Shown one piece after another: positions 11,030 through 22,063 of a stretch of 44,192 bases of DNA (within the stretch, counting starts at the first letter, position 1; every line of letters begins with the position of its first letter). The position numbers and the translations under genes are program-made. Under the pieces are notes generated by a model. That model did not search any database and was not told the origin of the DNA. It saw only the letters and a list, made by a program, of their open reading frames with translations. Source of the stretch: Micractinium sp. NFX-FRZ (lineage: Eukaryota; Chlorophyta; Trebouxiophyceae; Chlorellales; Chlorellaceae); contig JAPTJF010000497.1 of the NCBI GenBank assembly GCA_029339195.1, positions 1-44,192 on the forward strand, read 5' to 3'.

Positions 11030-12347
11030 GCTGGCGCGGCGGGCCAGGTGGCCGGCGCCATCAGCGCCTGCTTGCAGACCGGCGCTCTATTGGCTCTCAT
11101 GCCATATTATTGTGTTTACTTGCTTCTCTGGGCACTTTTTGGCCCTTTCTGCCCTCGTCGCGCAGTGTCGCTGCAGCGACTCACCTCCACATCTTGCTTA
11201 GCCAAATGAAACGTGCCCGCCCCTCCCTGAGCAACCCCTTCTCAAGCGGCAGTCCAACGCCTCACCGTTGGCGCCATCCTGCGCCACCGGCACTGCCCAT
11301 TCTCCCAGACCCCCTCCCACCCCTGCCGGGCTGCGGCTGCCACGTGCCCTGCCCACCGCCACCAACATGCTCACTCCACTCACACCTGCTCACTCACCCA
11401 ACACCCTCTCCTTCCCACACAGCCGCCCATTTTAATTCTCTCTCTGCGTGCCTATGCACGACTCAGCGTTCCAGTGCGCTGCCTGACCCAACAGTGATGC
11501 ATGCATGACAGCCTGCACCGCCGCCCGCCTTGCAAGCACACGCGGCTTTTTGGACATGACCAGACCCCCGGTTCTGCAACCCCGGATTGCCCTGACACGA
11601 ACTCTGCATGCCAGCGCCCGCCTGACCGCCACCCCTCTTTCCAGCCTTCTGATCAGCCCCTCACTTGCATTTAAAGCCCCCCCAGCCTTATCGGCATCCT
11701 GTCATGCCAGGCATGCCCCTGCATTGGCTGCCCTGCTGCCGGCGCGCGAGCGCCCACAGGGCAGCCTCGGTTTGTTAGGTTGTTTGCACCTCGCACCTCT
11801 TTTCCCTTAGTGACAGTGTGCCACCGACGTCCTTTCTTCGCCCACCCAAGTGCTCCCTTCACTGCCACCTGTACGCTCATTCCACTCCCACCTGCCCACT
11901 GCTGGCGAGCCGGCCTTCGTGCCCTCCCCCCGTCCTCATCCCGCCACTGTGGCACTGTATACTTGCCTATAATACACCCACCGCTTTTGTTAGCCGTGCC
12001 AGCCAGCCAGCCAGCCAGCCAGGGGCCGTAACTGCGCCCTTGCACTCCGCTCCCTTGCCCGCCACCCAATCCTCAGCACCTGCACCTTAGCTCCCCGTTT
12101 CGCCAGCTGTTTGCCTGCCCTGCCTGCCTGAGCGCCAGATAACCGCCTTGCCCGCCCTTATTGCCAGCTGCGCACCCAGCCCTTGCTCACTGTAACCACA
12201 GCTCACTTGAAAGGTGACACAACCTGCTGCGCACGTGCCGTGCAACAGGTGTGCTAGTGAGTGCAAGAGCGGCAGCTGTCGGTTGGGAAAGAGAGAATGA
12301 CACCAGGAACTGTACACTCACAGACGCACTCTCCACTGCCTCGCCCG
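11030..12347. other. Convergent 3' region between the GAF-like gene and the lipid phosphatase
   Basis: About 1.3 kb of pyrimidine-rich DNA with no convincing exon. It contains an (AGCC)n microsatellite at about 12000-12022. One TGTAA on the plus strand at 12191-12195 could end the GAF-like transcript, which would then have a 3' UTR of about 1.16 kb. I found no clear TGTAA for the minus-strand phosphatase here. Confidence 0.5.
12191..12195 (+). terminator. Candidate distal TGTAA poly(A) signal
   Basis: The only plus-strand TGTAA I noticed between 11030 and 12347. If used by the GAF-like gene, the transcript nearly meets the 3' end of the phosphatase coming from the other side. Confidence 0.3.
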
Positions 12348-14796
12348 TCACACCGCCGCGCCCCCCTGGTTGTGCACTCGGCTGCTGTGCAGCAGCATGT
12401 GGGTGGGCTCAGGAGTGGCGTCCCCAGGCGTTCCGCTGCCGCATGCTGGCGTTGTCAGGACCGCTGCCACCTGGTCCACGCTGGCGATAGCCCGTGCAGC
12501 AAACAGCAGCCCCAGTGTTGTGCCCAGGAAGGCGCCGGTGGCCACGTCGGAGGCTGCATGGAGAGGGGGAGGAGAACGGAGGGTTGAGGGAGGAAAGATG
12601 GCAAGGGCGGGGCGGCTGCCAGTGGGCGGCACGCAGTTGCTGGGCGCGGGCGATGGTTTGGAACCACCAGCCCAAGTGGTAGGGTGCCTGGTCCAGGAGA
12701 AGTGCGCAGCGCAACAGCAGCAAGGCACACAACATGGGCACGTCCTGCGCAGCAGGCATAGCATGTGAAGCATGTGGCAGGGAGGCAGGAGGGCACTCAC
12801 GGTGGTGCTTGAAGTCGGTAATGCGGGACACACCCACATACCTGCAGAGGGAGGCGAGAGGGAGGGTCGGGGGAGGATTCAGACAGAGTAAAGGGGAAAG
12901 GGAGCATTAAGGCGGGAGGGAAGGCAGGGAGAGCAGGAGAAGAGCTGGCGCCCACAGCCGTGTCCGGCCCGCCCTGCGCACGTGCAGCATGCATGTGCTG
13001 CCGCTCTTGCAGCAGCGCCTCCCAAGCACTCTGCTGCACACGCGCGCCGACACCCTGACACAAGCACGTGCACCAGGCAGATGCCTGCCTGGCCAGAAGC
13101 CTGCTGCCATCCAACGAGCGCACGCATACACAAGCAGCACGCACCAGGCAAAGGCCTGCATGCCCAGGATCCAGAGGAAGGCGCATGCGGTGCACAGCTC
13201 GTCCCGCAGCCGCTCCCGCGGGCTGCGTGCCGCCAGGTCAGCAATGGTCCGCTTGGGCTGCCTGCGCAGGGGAGTGCCGGCGCAGGGTGCGAATAGTGAG
13301 TGATGGCAGCAGGCAGGGCACAGGATGCAGGCTCCCAATATGGCGGGCTGCGCGGACTGGGGACGTACGGTGGTGGTCCCGCATTTGCGGTGCCTCGTGC
13401 CACTTCCCCACGGCATACGTTCCTCCTGGCCTTGCGCACCGTGAGTAGAAAGCCCACACGCAGTAGGCGGTGCTCCAAAAGGCAAACACGAACACAGTGC
13501 TGGTGTGCCCGCTGGGGAAGCTGCAGCAGGGGGGGCAAGGGAAGGCGAAGGCAAGGTGAGGGCACAGGCGCAGCCGTACCAGCAGGAGGAGGTCAAAGGA
13601 CGTTGGCTTGGATACAGCAACACAGGGCAGGCGGACCCCGACGGGAGGGGTTTGAGCCGCCCACTGCCCCACCCTCTCCGCCATGACTGCCGCCAAAGGA
13701 CCACCCCCGCTACCAGCCATCACCCGCCCTGCGCCCCTGGCCCGCCTGCCTGTAGTGCCCGTCGGTCAGCTCGCTTGAGGGGGGTGCTGTGCATGCCGGG
13801 TTGTCGGCGGCGGGCAGGCCATACTCCACGGTCAGGGGCGAGGGGATTGCAGGTTTGCAGCGGTCAAGGAAGTCGGGGCGCAATCTCCCAACAGCCATCT
13901 TCATGACCTGCTCCAGAGCAAAGTGCAGCACAGGAGGGCAGGGGCGGGGGGTGGGGTGGGGGCAGGGTCACAGGACTGCGACGGGTGCACAAGTCACCAG
14001 GCAGCTGCACCCCCTGCAAGCACCACAGGCCCCGCCACCTGCGGCGCACCCTGAACTGTTCGCAGCCCCAGGCAGTGAGAGCAGTGCCTGCTGCCAGCAG
14101 GGACCAGCTCGCAGCCTCCGTCCACCCACCCGACACATCCTTGCAGCACTCTGCTGCTCGCCCTCGTGTCCCCTCTCACCGTGGTGGCCAGCCCGGTCAC
14201 AATGAAGGCGGCGATTGCATCGATGAAAAAGTGCAGCGTCGCAGCCAGTGCATCGGTGAGCCCCGCCAGCCGGCGGCGCCCCAGCAGCAGCTCTCCCGCC
14301 AGGATTGAGAGCAGCGCCATGAGGGCCGAGGCCAGGCAGGCAATCCAGTAAGGCACAGAGGAGTCCCTGTGCATTCAGGCGGGCCGGGAAGGGGAGGGGT
14401 GTGTGTGATCAGGCAGTGGCAGTGGCAGACGTGGGGAACTCGTTATGGGACAGGCCGGGGAAAAGAAATGCATGTAGGGGCCTAAGCAGCACGTGCACGA
14501 GAGGTGGGTGGCTCTCAAAAAAAGCAACCCGCCTGCCAGAGATTGGGCAGCACCCAGCTGGGAAGGCGCATGCCCGCAGGAGCGCACCCATGGGGGTATG
14601 AAATTGTGGCGTCAGTGGTCATGAAGGGCCGAGAGGAGGGGCCTCCAAGCGCCGCCTGTGCGATTGCCAGAGCCACAATCGCCACCACCGATGCGGCGAT
14701 GCTGCCATAGTCTTGACGGCTCAGCACCCGCGTCCAGGACACGTCGCGCAGCCGCCAGCTATCGGACGCGGCCACCGTGCCGGCGCAGCTGTTCAT
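12348..14796 (-). CDS. LPP: Lipid phosphate phosphatase (PAP2 superfamily)
   Basis: Seven exons in phase: 14796-14588, 14366-14180, 13907-13750, 13520-13440, 13261-13145, 12841-12801, 12553-12348, giving 332 aa. The three PAP2 signature motifs are complete: KMAVGRLRP (K135...R142-P143), SFPSGHTS (PSGH at 187-190) and SRITDFKHHPSD (S256-R257...H263, D267). Hydrophobic segments around these (IAASVVAIVALAIAQAALGG, WIACLASALMALLSILAG, FFIDAIAAFIVTGLA and others) fit the six-span LPP topology, and TISYPH is conserved as in plant LPPs. The enzyme should dephosphorylate phosphatidic acid and related lipid phosphates at a membrane. The exon 3/4 intron uses a GC donor (AG/GCAGGC at 13749). The C-terminal tail is short and unremarkable. 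Confidence 0.93.
13521..13749 (-). other. GC-AG intron in the LPP gene
   Basis: The exon 3 end CACTACAG is followed by GC (13749-13748), not GT, and the intron ends CTGCAG at 13521. Joining here rebuilds the conserved Ser of SFPSGHTS. The nearest in-phase GT donor (about 36 nt further into the intron) would add 12 residues and replace that Ser by Cys. Confidence 0.65.
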
Positions 14797-15278
14797 TCTG
14801 AGAGATAAGGAATGTGCCTGCCTGTATTTTCAAGCCTTCCTGCAGGGCGCAAGCAAACAGGTGGCGGTGACACCGAGCAGCGGAAGGGTGAGTGCGGTGC
14901 GTGCCAGCGGCGTCAGTGGCGGCGCACCAGTGCAGGCGCTGAGCGCGGCGGCGCAACCACACAGTGCGATCACGGCTCACCTCAAATCGACAATGTCGGT
15001 GTGGGCGACGTTCCGCGAGAAAGCCACGCTCCGCGTTCTTGGGCCGCGTGAAGGTCAAAGGCGGAGGCCCCGACCCTGGTGCTGACAGATTGGTGAGCAA
15101 AGGGCACAGATCAACCGCCGCACAGCCGTGAAGCGTCAACATAGGAGGCATGAGAGGGAAGCAAGCTCAGCATGCGACGCGCTGTTGGCGGCGCAGCGCG
15201 GTTAGGGACCTAACCACTGGTTGAACCAACCAGTACCAGGGCTTGTCGACAAATGTCCGCATTTGACGCACTTGCGGC
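14797..15278. other. Intergenic: LPP upstream region and end of the PSR1-like 3' UTR
   Basis: Holds the LPP promoter and 5' UTR. A minus-strand frame of 130 codons crosses this stretch but ends inside LPP exon 1 in another frame and has no family resemblance. No TATA box was recognised. Confidence 0.4.
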
Positions 15279-15283
15279 TTACA
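15279..15283 (-). terminator. TGTAA poly(A) signal of the PSR1-like gene
   Basis: The first TGTAA I found downstream of the PSR1-like stop at 16709. If used, the 3' UTR is about 1.4 kb, which would account for the otherwise gene-free 15284-16708. Confidence 0.5.
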
Positions 15284-16708
15284 GTTGGAGATGCATGCTT
15301 GATGATGGAGAGAGAGTTGAAGGGGAGACGCGAGCGCTAAACTTTGAACAGTCAAAAGGTTGGTGCCTTGTGGGGCTTGCCAGCGCGGGCATTGGAGGCT
15401 GGCAACACTCATAAAGATAACTTGAATGTCAGGAGGGTGTAGGGAGCTTGAATGGCGAAAGGCCCAAAAAAGGTAAGACTGGCTGGCAGAGGGGCGACGA
15501 GTACCCCTCTGCGCCTCGGGGGGGGGCGTGGCAGCCACGGCACAAATATGCAACAGGGATGCAAGGGGGAGTGGGTGCTGGCAATGCTCAGTCAAGGGGA
15601 TCAAAAGGACTGAGGGTGGGGGAAAGAAGGGAGGGGGATAATTGGGGCAGTACCGCTCAGTCGAGGGGGTCAAAAGGACCGAGGCATTGGAGTTGCAGCC
15701 AGGGGATGGGGGGAAGATCAGGAGGTGCCTCTCAAGACCACCTGGGGTTTCAAAAGGCACCGAGGCAGGCAATTTACGGAATTCTGAAGGGGAGTCACGC
15801 AAAGCCCGCAAGTAATGCCATGGCAGGCGCAGTTTTGCTGCGTGGGCGGGCCCAGCAGGAACGGCGGCGCTGGGGGGAGCGGGGGCTAAGGGGGTTGGGG
15901 TCGAGGAGAAGGCGGAGTAAAGTGATGCGGGTATGCTGGAAAAGGCAGCCTGCCTCCGGAGACGGGGCGTGGCTGCATGGAGATAGGGTCAGCACTATGC
16001 TGAAGCTGACAACGAGGGTAGCAGGAAAGATGTAGGTATGCATGCCAGCGCCTGTGTGAAGGGCAGGGTAGCAGGTTAGCGTGTGGCACTGCCGACAGGG
16101 TAGCAGGGTAGGAGTTGACCCGGGGGCGGGTCGAGGGTTGAGGATAGGGCCACCCAGGGACACGGCGGAGGTTGACTGGGGCAGAGAAAAAGGAAGGGCA
16201 AAGCAAAGCACGGCACGGCAGAAGTGGTGCTGAAGGGGCGGTAGGTAGGTGTTGCACCGGCCAAGGTCAAGGTCTGGTTGTGCTGGGAATCGCAAGAGCA
16301 GCACCCGCAAGAGGAGGATAGAATGATGAGGAGTCACAAGCGATCCGGAGTCGCAAGCACGGCTGCGGGGACAGGCATGAGGGAAGAAGTGTGCGCTGGG
16401 CAGCCCAGCGCAACGGCTGCACGCCATGCCCAAAGGGGCTTCAGAGTAGGATAGAGGGCTTGGGCAGCACGTGTGGGAAAACGGTGGGAAGAAGCCTTTG
16501 AGTTTAGAAGAGAGGGACAGCTCGGGGAGTCGGCTGCCATTGCAAGAAAGAAGTAGAATGATGGATCAAATGGAGGAGGCAGCTTGTGAGCAGGCTGGGG
16601 CAGCCCTCACAAGGCAACGACCCAGGCTGTCGTCCAGAGACGTGTGCAGCCACAGCTAGAGCTGGCTAGGCTGGCGGCTCATGCCACAGCAGGCACAGCA
16701 GGCACCAG
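15284..16708 (-). other. Long 3' UTR of the PSR1-like gene with repeated stem-loops
   Basis: No exon with recognisable coding character. Two overlapping minus-strand ORFs of more than 200 codons lie here, but their Ser/Pro/Leu/Cys-rich composition looks like translated non-coding DNA. Stem-loops with a shared loop sequence occur at 15587-15614, 15656-15683 and about 15722-15759. Confidence 0.5.
15587..15759 (-). repeat. Three degenerate stem-loop repeats
   Basis: Plus-strand copy 1 is CTCAGTC (15587) with GACTGAG (15608-15614). Copy 2 is CTCAGTC (15656) with GACCGAG (15677-15683). Copy 3 has the different stem GGTGCC (15722-15727) with GGCACC (15754-15759). All share a GGGG-T-CAAAAGG-like loop side. 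The first two are 69 bp apart. Confidence 0.6.
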
Positions 16709-19700
16709 TCACGCGCTGTGGTCCAGCAGCTGGTGCAGCACTGCGATTGGGCAGGGACAGGCGGGTGGGCGGGGGGCGGCAGAGTCAGGGGCGGTGTTGT
16801 GGCTACAGCTGGGGGGCTGCGAAGTGCCAGCACATGGCAAGAGGATGGCACGCGACAGGCGGCGCCGCCGTATGCAGTCTGTTTGTGCACAGGTGTCCAC
16901 CCACGCCCTCCAGGCAGGCAACCCGCCGGCATCCGCTGACCCCCTCCTCACCTCCAGAGCTGTGCAGCAGGGAGTCCCAAGTGTCGGCATCCAGAGCTCC
17001 AGAGGGGGTGGGCGCCAGCTTCGCTTGCTGGTGCTCCTGCGGCTCCTGCTGTGCCTGCTGCCCCGCCTGCTGCGCCGCCTGCTGCTGCTGGTCGAACTGA
17101 GAGCGCTCCGCAGGGCGACTGAATTGCTCCTCGCCTGCCGAGCAGCCTGCAGAACCGCCCACCGGCTGCACACCCCAGGGGATGGGCGGCTGCGGGAGTG
17201 CAGGGCAGCAGCCGGTGGCACAGCTGGCGTGGCTGAATGTCGGGTGGCTGGGCAGCAGGGGCGCAGCGGGCGGCGGTGGCGCGGCAGGGTTGGGCCCGGT
17301 CAGCCCGGACACGATCGCCGGGCTGCCGGCATCTGGGGGCCAGCTCAGAGCACTTGAGTGGCCAAACTGCTGCTGCTGCTGCCCATGCTGTGCCTGCTGC
17401 TGCGTAGCATACTGCTGCTGCTGAACAAGCTGCTTGTACTGCTGCTGCTGCTGCTGCGCCTGCCGCTCATAACACTGCTGTGCTTGCTGCGCCTGCTGTG
17501 CCTGCTGCTCACACTGCTGCTGCGCCTGCCCCTGAGCCGCGCCTAGGTCAGCGGTCGAGCCCTGGCCGAGGTCCGGCAGATCAGTGAGCAGCAGGAGATC
17601 AACATCAAAAGGGGAAAGCACAGCCGCTGCCGCCTCCTGCTCCTGCTGCTGCTCCTGCTGCTGCTCCAGCTGCCGCTGCTGCTGCTGCAGCTGCGCCAGC
17701 TCAGCCTGGCGCTGCCTGATCTGACGCTCAAGCGCCAGCTGCTGCTGCGCCGCCCGTTTATCCATCCGGAGGCTGGCGGGCGCCGGAGCTGGCGCCTGGC
17801 TGGGCTGGGCTGTCACCAGCGGCGGCAGCAGCGGCGGCGGCAGCGGCGGCGGCGGCGGAAGGGCAGGCGGCTGCTGCAGCGGTGGCAGCAGCATTGAGGG
17901 CGGAGCCAGGTGGATCTGGGCAGCAGGCGGCTGCGGCGGGGGGGGCAGCGGCGGGAGCTGATGCTGTGCGGTCCTCAAGTCCTGCACGCTGCCTGAGCGG
18001 CACAGCTGCAAGGGCGCTGCGGGACCGAGAGTGAGGCCGCCCGACAGCGAACGCGCGTGGAGAGCCACCATGCTGCTGCTGCTGCCGTTGCTGCCCAAGA
18101 CCGGCCGCCGCTTGGCGCTTGGCTTGGGGCTGGTGGCGGGCTTTGAGGGCACCGGCTTGCCCTCGTCAGACCTGCAGTTTTCAGCATGGGCGCCAGGCAG
18201 GGCCTCAGGCTTGCAGGCAGCACTGGGGGGCCGCAACCTACCTCGGCTCGCCATGCTCTCCACGTGAGCACTCCCCAGTTGAGGAGAGGGCCTTGCCCGG
18301 CAAATGCACAGCCTGGCAAACTGGCAGCGACAAGCAGGCAGCGTGCAGCACTGCTGGCAGGCAGCTCTGATGCACCCCCTGCTGCCTTTCCTGCCAGCTT
18401 GACCGCATGCACACCCGCCTGCCTGCACTCCTGCCTGCCCAACACCTTTAGCCGAGCAGCGACTCGATAAGGGTGTGGGTTTACGGTTTTGGTGTATTGC
18501 TAGCAGTACTGATGTCGCCCCCACCTGAGAAGCAACTCGATATACTCGCCGTGCTTCTCCAGCTGCAGCTGCAGCTCACGCTGGGCCTGCTGGGCGGGCA
18601 CGGGAATGGGGCACAGCGTGCGCGTCAGCATTCATGAGGTTGACCCCTGGAAATTTGCTGTGCTCGCATCAGCCAACTTGGGGGCGGAAAGGTGGTGTGC
18701 GGGGTGTGGCATGCAGCCAGTGCAGCCACACGCGCGGCGTGAGTCCAAGCTAGGCCAGCGCAGGCAAGCAGCTTACACATCAGCTGCTTCCGGCGCCGCC
18801 ACGTGGCGCCAGCTCAGCTCTCACCTCGATGGTGTTGGACAGCTGGCGCTGCATCAGCAGCTGCATCTTGAGAGCCGCTTGCAGCAGGTCTTGTGCGCTG
18901 CCAGGGGCGAAGCCACAGAGGGACGCTAGCGGGGGCGCTGCCGCCGGAGCTCCAGGCTCCATTGGTGCGCAGCCGCCGGGCACGCCTGCGGGGCTCCCAG
19001 ATCGCGCTGCCGCCGCGGCTGCGCTGCTGTGCGCGCCGCTGGACTGCCCGTCGCCGGCGCTGCCGTTCCCGGCAGAGTGGGCGCACGTGTCGCTGCCACT
19101 GGGAGCTGCCGCTGCTGCCGCTGCTGCTGCTGCTGCTGGCCCTCCTGCTGCTAGTGCTGCTTCAGCTGGGACCTCCTTATCCGCGGCCTGTGCTGCGGCT
19201 GCTGCCGCTACCGCTGGTGCGGACTCCATTGCCGCAGGCTCTGGTGAAGGCGAGGCCGCAGCCGCGGCGGCAGCGACAGCAGCGGCGCTGGTGGTGGCGG
19301 CGTCGGAGGGTGCCTGGTCAGCACCAGAGGTTGCCAGGTCAGTGCTGAGATGGCGCTCCAGATCCTGCTCCAGCAGCTGCAGCCCCGCATGCTCCATGTC
19401 CACATCCAGAAGATGCTCGGAATCTGAGAGGCTTCCAGCTGGCGCCAGCTTGGCTGCCAGCTCATCATCTATGGCATCCAGGTCAGGCTCGCTGCCCCAC
19501 CCAGGCAGCAGCATGCCCAGCAGCCCGCTGCCGCCGTCGTCGTCGTCAATGACGGCAGGGGCCGCAGCCGCGTGCAGCTGCGGCAGCTGCGGCGGCAGCG
19601 GGCTGACGCGCTCAAGGGTGTGCTGGCAGCCGTCGGGCTGCACCTGCCACCCCGCCTCCCCTGCCTCCCCTGCCTCCGCCTCTGCCTCTGCCTCTGCCTC

Positions 19701-20809
19701 TGCATCGCTGCTGCCCCCGCTGCCTCCGTCCACGCTGGCGGCACTGCGAGCGCGCATGTTGCGCTTGCGGGCGGCGCCGCCGCCCTTGCGCTTGCTGCCG
19801 CCGCTGCCGGCGGCCGGGCCGCCGCCGCCGCCCAGCGCGTTTCGATACTTTTGAAGGTGGCTCTTGACGTGGAACAGGGTGAGAGAGGGGATGGCCATGG
19901 CTTCAAGGATGCGCTTGGGGGTGGCCACAAAAGGGCCGCCCAGTGCCTCCACTGCCTCCACAAAGTGTGAGTGCAGCTGTGCCGTCCAGCGCAGCCGCCC
20001 TTTCTTGCCGGCGCCTGCGGCGGGGGCGGAGGTGAAGGGGGATGTGAACAGGAGGCGGCAAGCGTGAGAGGGCCTGCTGAACAGCTTGCAGGTGGTGGTC
20101 ATGTGCTGATGGGGTAAGCTGTGTGCTTGCATACGACCCCGCGCAGAACAGGTGGCTAGCAGAGGCGCGCTGGGAGGGCAGTGGAGAGCGAGGCTTTGCA
20201 GGTGGGAAGCCGGGACAGCGGGCAGCCAGGGTGGCACGCACCTGCGGTATCATCTACCATGTGCTGCTGCTCATCTAGCTGCTGCACATGCTGCACCTCC
20301 ACCATATGCTGCCCCGACTGGCCGCTCAGCAAGTCTGATGCCGCACCGGCGGGGTCCCAGGCTTGCAGCTGCGGCAGGGCGAGCGCGCCGCTGCCGGCCT
20401 CCGTCATGGGCACAAAAAGCGTGGCATGCGCCGGCTGCAGCAGCTGCTGCTGCCAGGCATTGTGGGCTGGCATGCCTGCTGCATACGCGAACTCTGTGTG
20501 CAGCAGGGTGCCCCCAGCTTCGCCACAGGCCGGCGACGGCACCTGCACAGACGGGACTGAGGGACGGGCGGCGGTGAGGAGGGCACATGGGTGGGCAAAC
20601 TGCGCCACCACCCTGCGCTGCAAGGGCGGACTTATGCTTCTCCTTCATCCATGGGTATGTAGGCAGCAAGCAGAGGCGTTCGGTGCGGTCCATGCATGGC
20701 AGGGAAGGCGGCAAACCTGCATCGCAGACTCCAGGTCTGCCGCGGCCAGAGGGGCCCCAACAGCTGACAATAAATCCTGCGCTCCCCTTGGGTGTTTCGG
20801 GAAGCACAT
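16709..20809 (-). CDS. PSR1: PSR1/PHR-like MYB-CC (GARP) transcription factor
   Basis: Six exons in phase give 966 aa: 20809-20717, 20542-20242, 20014-18825, 18589-18525, 18171-16952, 16740-16709. The GARP DNA-binding domain spans about 138-191 (RLRWTAQLHSHFVEAV, ATPKRILEAM, FHVKSHLQKYR). A MYB-CC/LHEQLE-type coiled coil (ALKMQLLMQRQL...QRELQLQLEKHGEYIELLL) lies near 507-550, split by an intron. Together these define the PSR1/PHR1 family, which activates phosphate-starvation genes, and lipid and starch responses in Chlamydomonas. Between and after the domains lie Ala-, acidic and long Gln-rich stretches; the C-terminal exon of 407 codons is mostly polyQ/polyP and likely an activation region. 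The short first exon (MCFPKHPRGAQDLLSAVG) is chosen because it joins in phase 0; an alternative start in exon 2 cannot be excluded. The terminal 32-nt exon (VLHQLLDHSA) is less certain. Confidence 0.88.
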
Positions 20810-21181
20810 CAGCTAGAACATGGCGCCAGAGGGTTGAGTAGTGAGCGGAAGCGGTGCTGAGAGTGGGAGGGGTTTTGCGAAGCTAATCAACAGCAGGTCG
20901 GCGACATTGTGGCGGTATGGAGCGCTCGGCGACATGCAATGAGCGGTATGGAGCGCTCGGGGGTATGGAGCGCTCGTTTGTCAGAGATGCTACAGTTATG
21001 CTCCGGGTTGATCGCCTCGCATAGCGTTCCGTTTTGCCAGTTGAGCATGTGATCAGGGGGCAAGGGCCCTCCCAGGCTCTGGGTGGAAACTGGATGACAT
21101 AAAAACAGCCCACTTATAAATTAGCTGCAATGATTGTCTGCACTCCGCCCATTTCACATCTAAATCGCTGGTTCAACCAAA
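20810..21181. promoter_or_regulatory. Promoter region of the PSR1-like gene
   Basis: Upstream of a minus-strand gene. It carries three copies of GGTATGGAGCGCTCG between 20914 and 20976. No PHR1-type P1BS site (GNATATNC) was seen, so autoregulation through that element is not supported. Confidence 0.45.
20914..20976. repeat. Triple GGTATGGAGCGCTCG element upstream of PSR1-like gene
   Basis: Identical 15-mers at 20914-20928, 20945-20959 and 20962-20976. The first two are each preceded by GCGACAT (20901 and 20929), so the larger unit is about 30 bp. The core GAGCGCTC is a perfect palindrome. The array lies about 105-167 bp upstream of the start codon. Confidence 0.85.
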
Positions 21182-21186
21182 TTACA
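21182..21186 (-). terminator. TGTAA poly(A) signal downstream of the kinase fragment
   Basis: Lies about 210 nt past the kinase-fragment stop. I noticed no other minus-strand TGTAA between here and the PAN gene, which raises the possibility that the kinase fragment is the 3' part of the PAN transcript. Confidence 0.45.
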
Positions 21187-21394
21187 GGCGTGGTCGACGG
21201 CTGCTGAGCAGCGCCAGTCTGTACGAGTGCATGTCCTGGCGCCGGCGCCCGCGCCAGCTGGCGGCCGTGGCGCACAGCCTAGCAATGCCGCTTGCCCGTG
21301 GCTGCACAGCATAGCAGCAGGCCTAGATGCACGCTTCCTGGACGAGTCACCCTCCCAACTTGAGACGCAGGGCGACATGCTGCGGCGCCGCCCA

Positions 21395-21951
21395 TCACGC
21401 TGTGCCGCCGCTGCCCTCAGGCGTGCCAGCGGCGGGCGGTGCCGGCATGCCCGCCCCAGTGGGTGCTGCATGCAGCTGGCCAGGTGTTGGGGAGCGCCGC
21501 TCAGGCGGGGACGCCGCCCTGGCACTGGCGCTTGATCGGGGTGGAGGCGGTGAGCTTGCGCTGCTTGATGCAGTGGAGGCCCGGCGGAGCGTGGCCGCCA
21601 GCAGCGGGGTGAGCAGGGCGATGATGTGAGCGGTTGTGGGGCGCGCATCCGGGTGGTGCGACATGCAGTTCTTGATAAGCACAGCCACCTCCTGGGGACA
21701 CTCCTCGGGCACGCTGCACCATTGGTGTGTGCGGAGCAATGTGTGGGGTGGGTGGGGCAGAGGGCTGCGGCTTGTGTGCGCGCGCAAATGCAGGCAGGAG
21801 CGGGGAGGGGGGATGCATCGGGCACAGCCTTTGCACGTGCTGCGCAGCAGGCATGCATGCAAGGCCACCTGCCGGCTGCCCCGCTTACCTGACATCCGCA
21901 TGTGCCCCCGCACAGGGGTCAGCCCCGTGCAAATCTCCCAGACCAGCACGC
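21395..21951 (-). pseudogene. Orphan C-lobe of a TKL-type protein kinase
   Basis: Two exon-like pieces: 21951-21889 or 21894 (VLVWEICTGLTPVRG) and 21713-21395 (VPEECPQEVAVLIKNCM, HPDARPTTAHIIALL, then a Ser/Pro tail). These match kinase subdomains IX-XI of Raf/TKL-like kinases. The glycine loop, catalytic Lys, HRD and DFG parts are absent: the sequence immediately upstream is the PAN-domain gene, with only about 340 bp between. The strong donor TCAG/GTAAGC at 21889 does not keep frame with the only acceptor at 21714; the weaker donor AT/GTCAGG at 21894 does. It may be a relic of a receptor kinase whose core was deleted, or the true 3' end of the PAN gene, since PAN exon 5 and 21951 join in phase. 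It cannot be an active kinase as it stands. Confidence 0.6.
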
Positions 21952-22063
21952 CTGCAGGCCGCTCACCGGTGGGCAGGCAGGGCAGATGGGTTGGAATTGG
22001 GAATCTAAGATGGCCCCACCAGAGGCGCGCTCTCCCGGCAGCAAACAGTCCCGCTCCCTGTGG

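Noticed and set aside
12907..13704. A 265-codon minus-strand ORF as one exon of the LPP gene
   Set aside because: It contains real exon 5 but reads through introns; the PSGH motif is encoded in a different frame by exon 4.
15167..16433. Two minus-strand ORFs of 214 and 212 codons
   Set aside because: Composition is Ser/Pro/Leu/Cys-rich like translated non-coding DNA, with no domain; position fits the PSR1-like 3' UTR.
16803..18524. The 573-codon minus-strand ORF as a separate gene
   Set aside because: Its coding part (18171-16952) joins in phase to the MYB-CC exon upstream, and its 5' portion is intron sequence.
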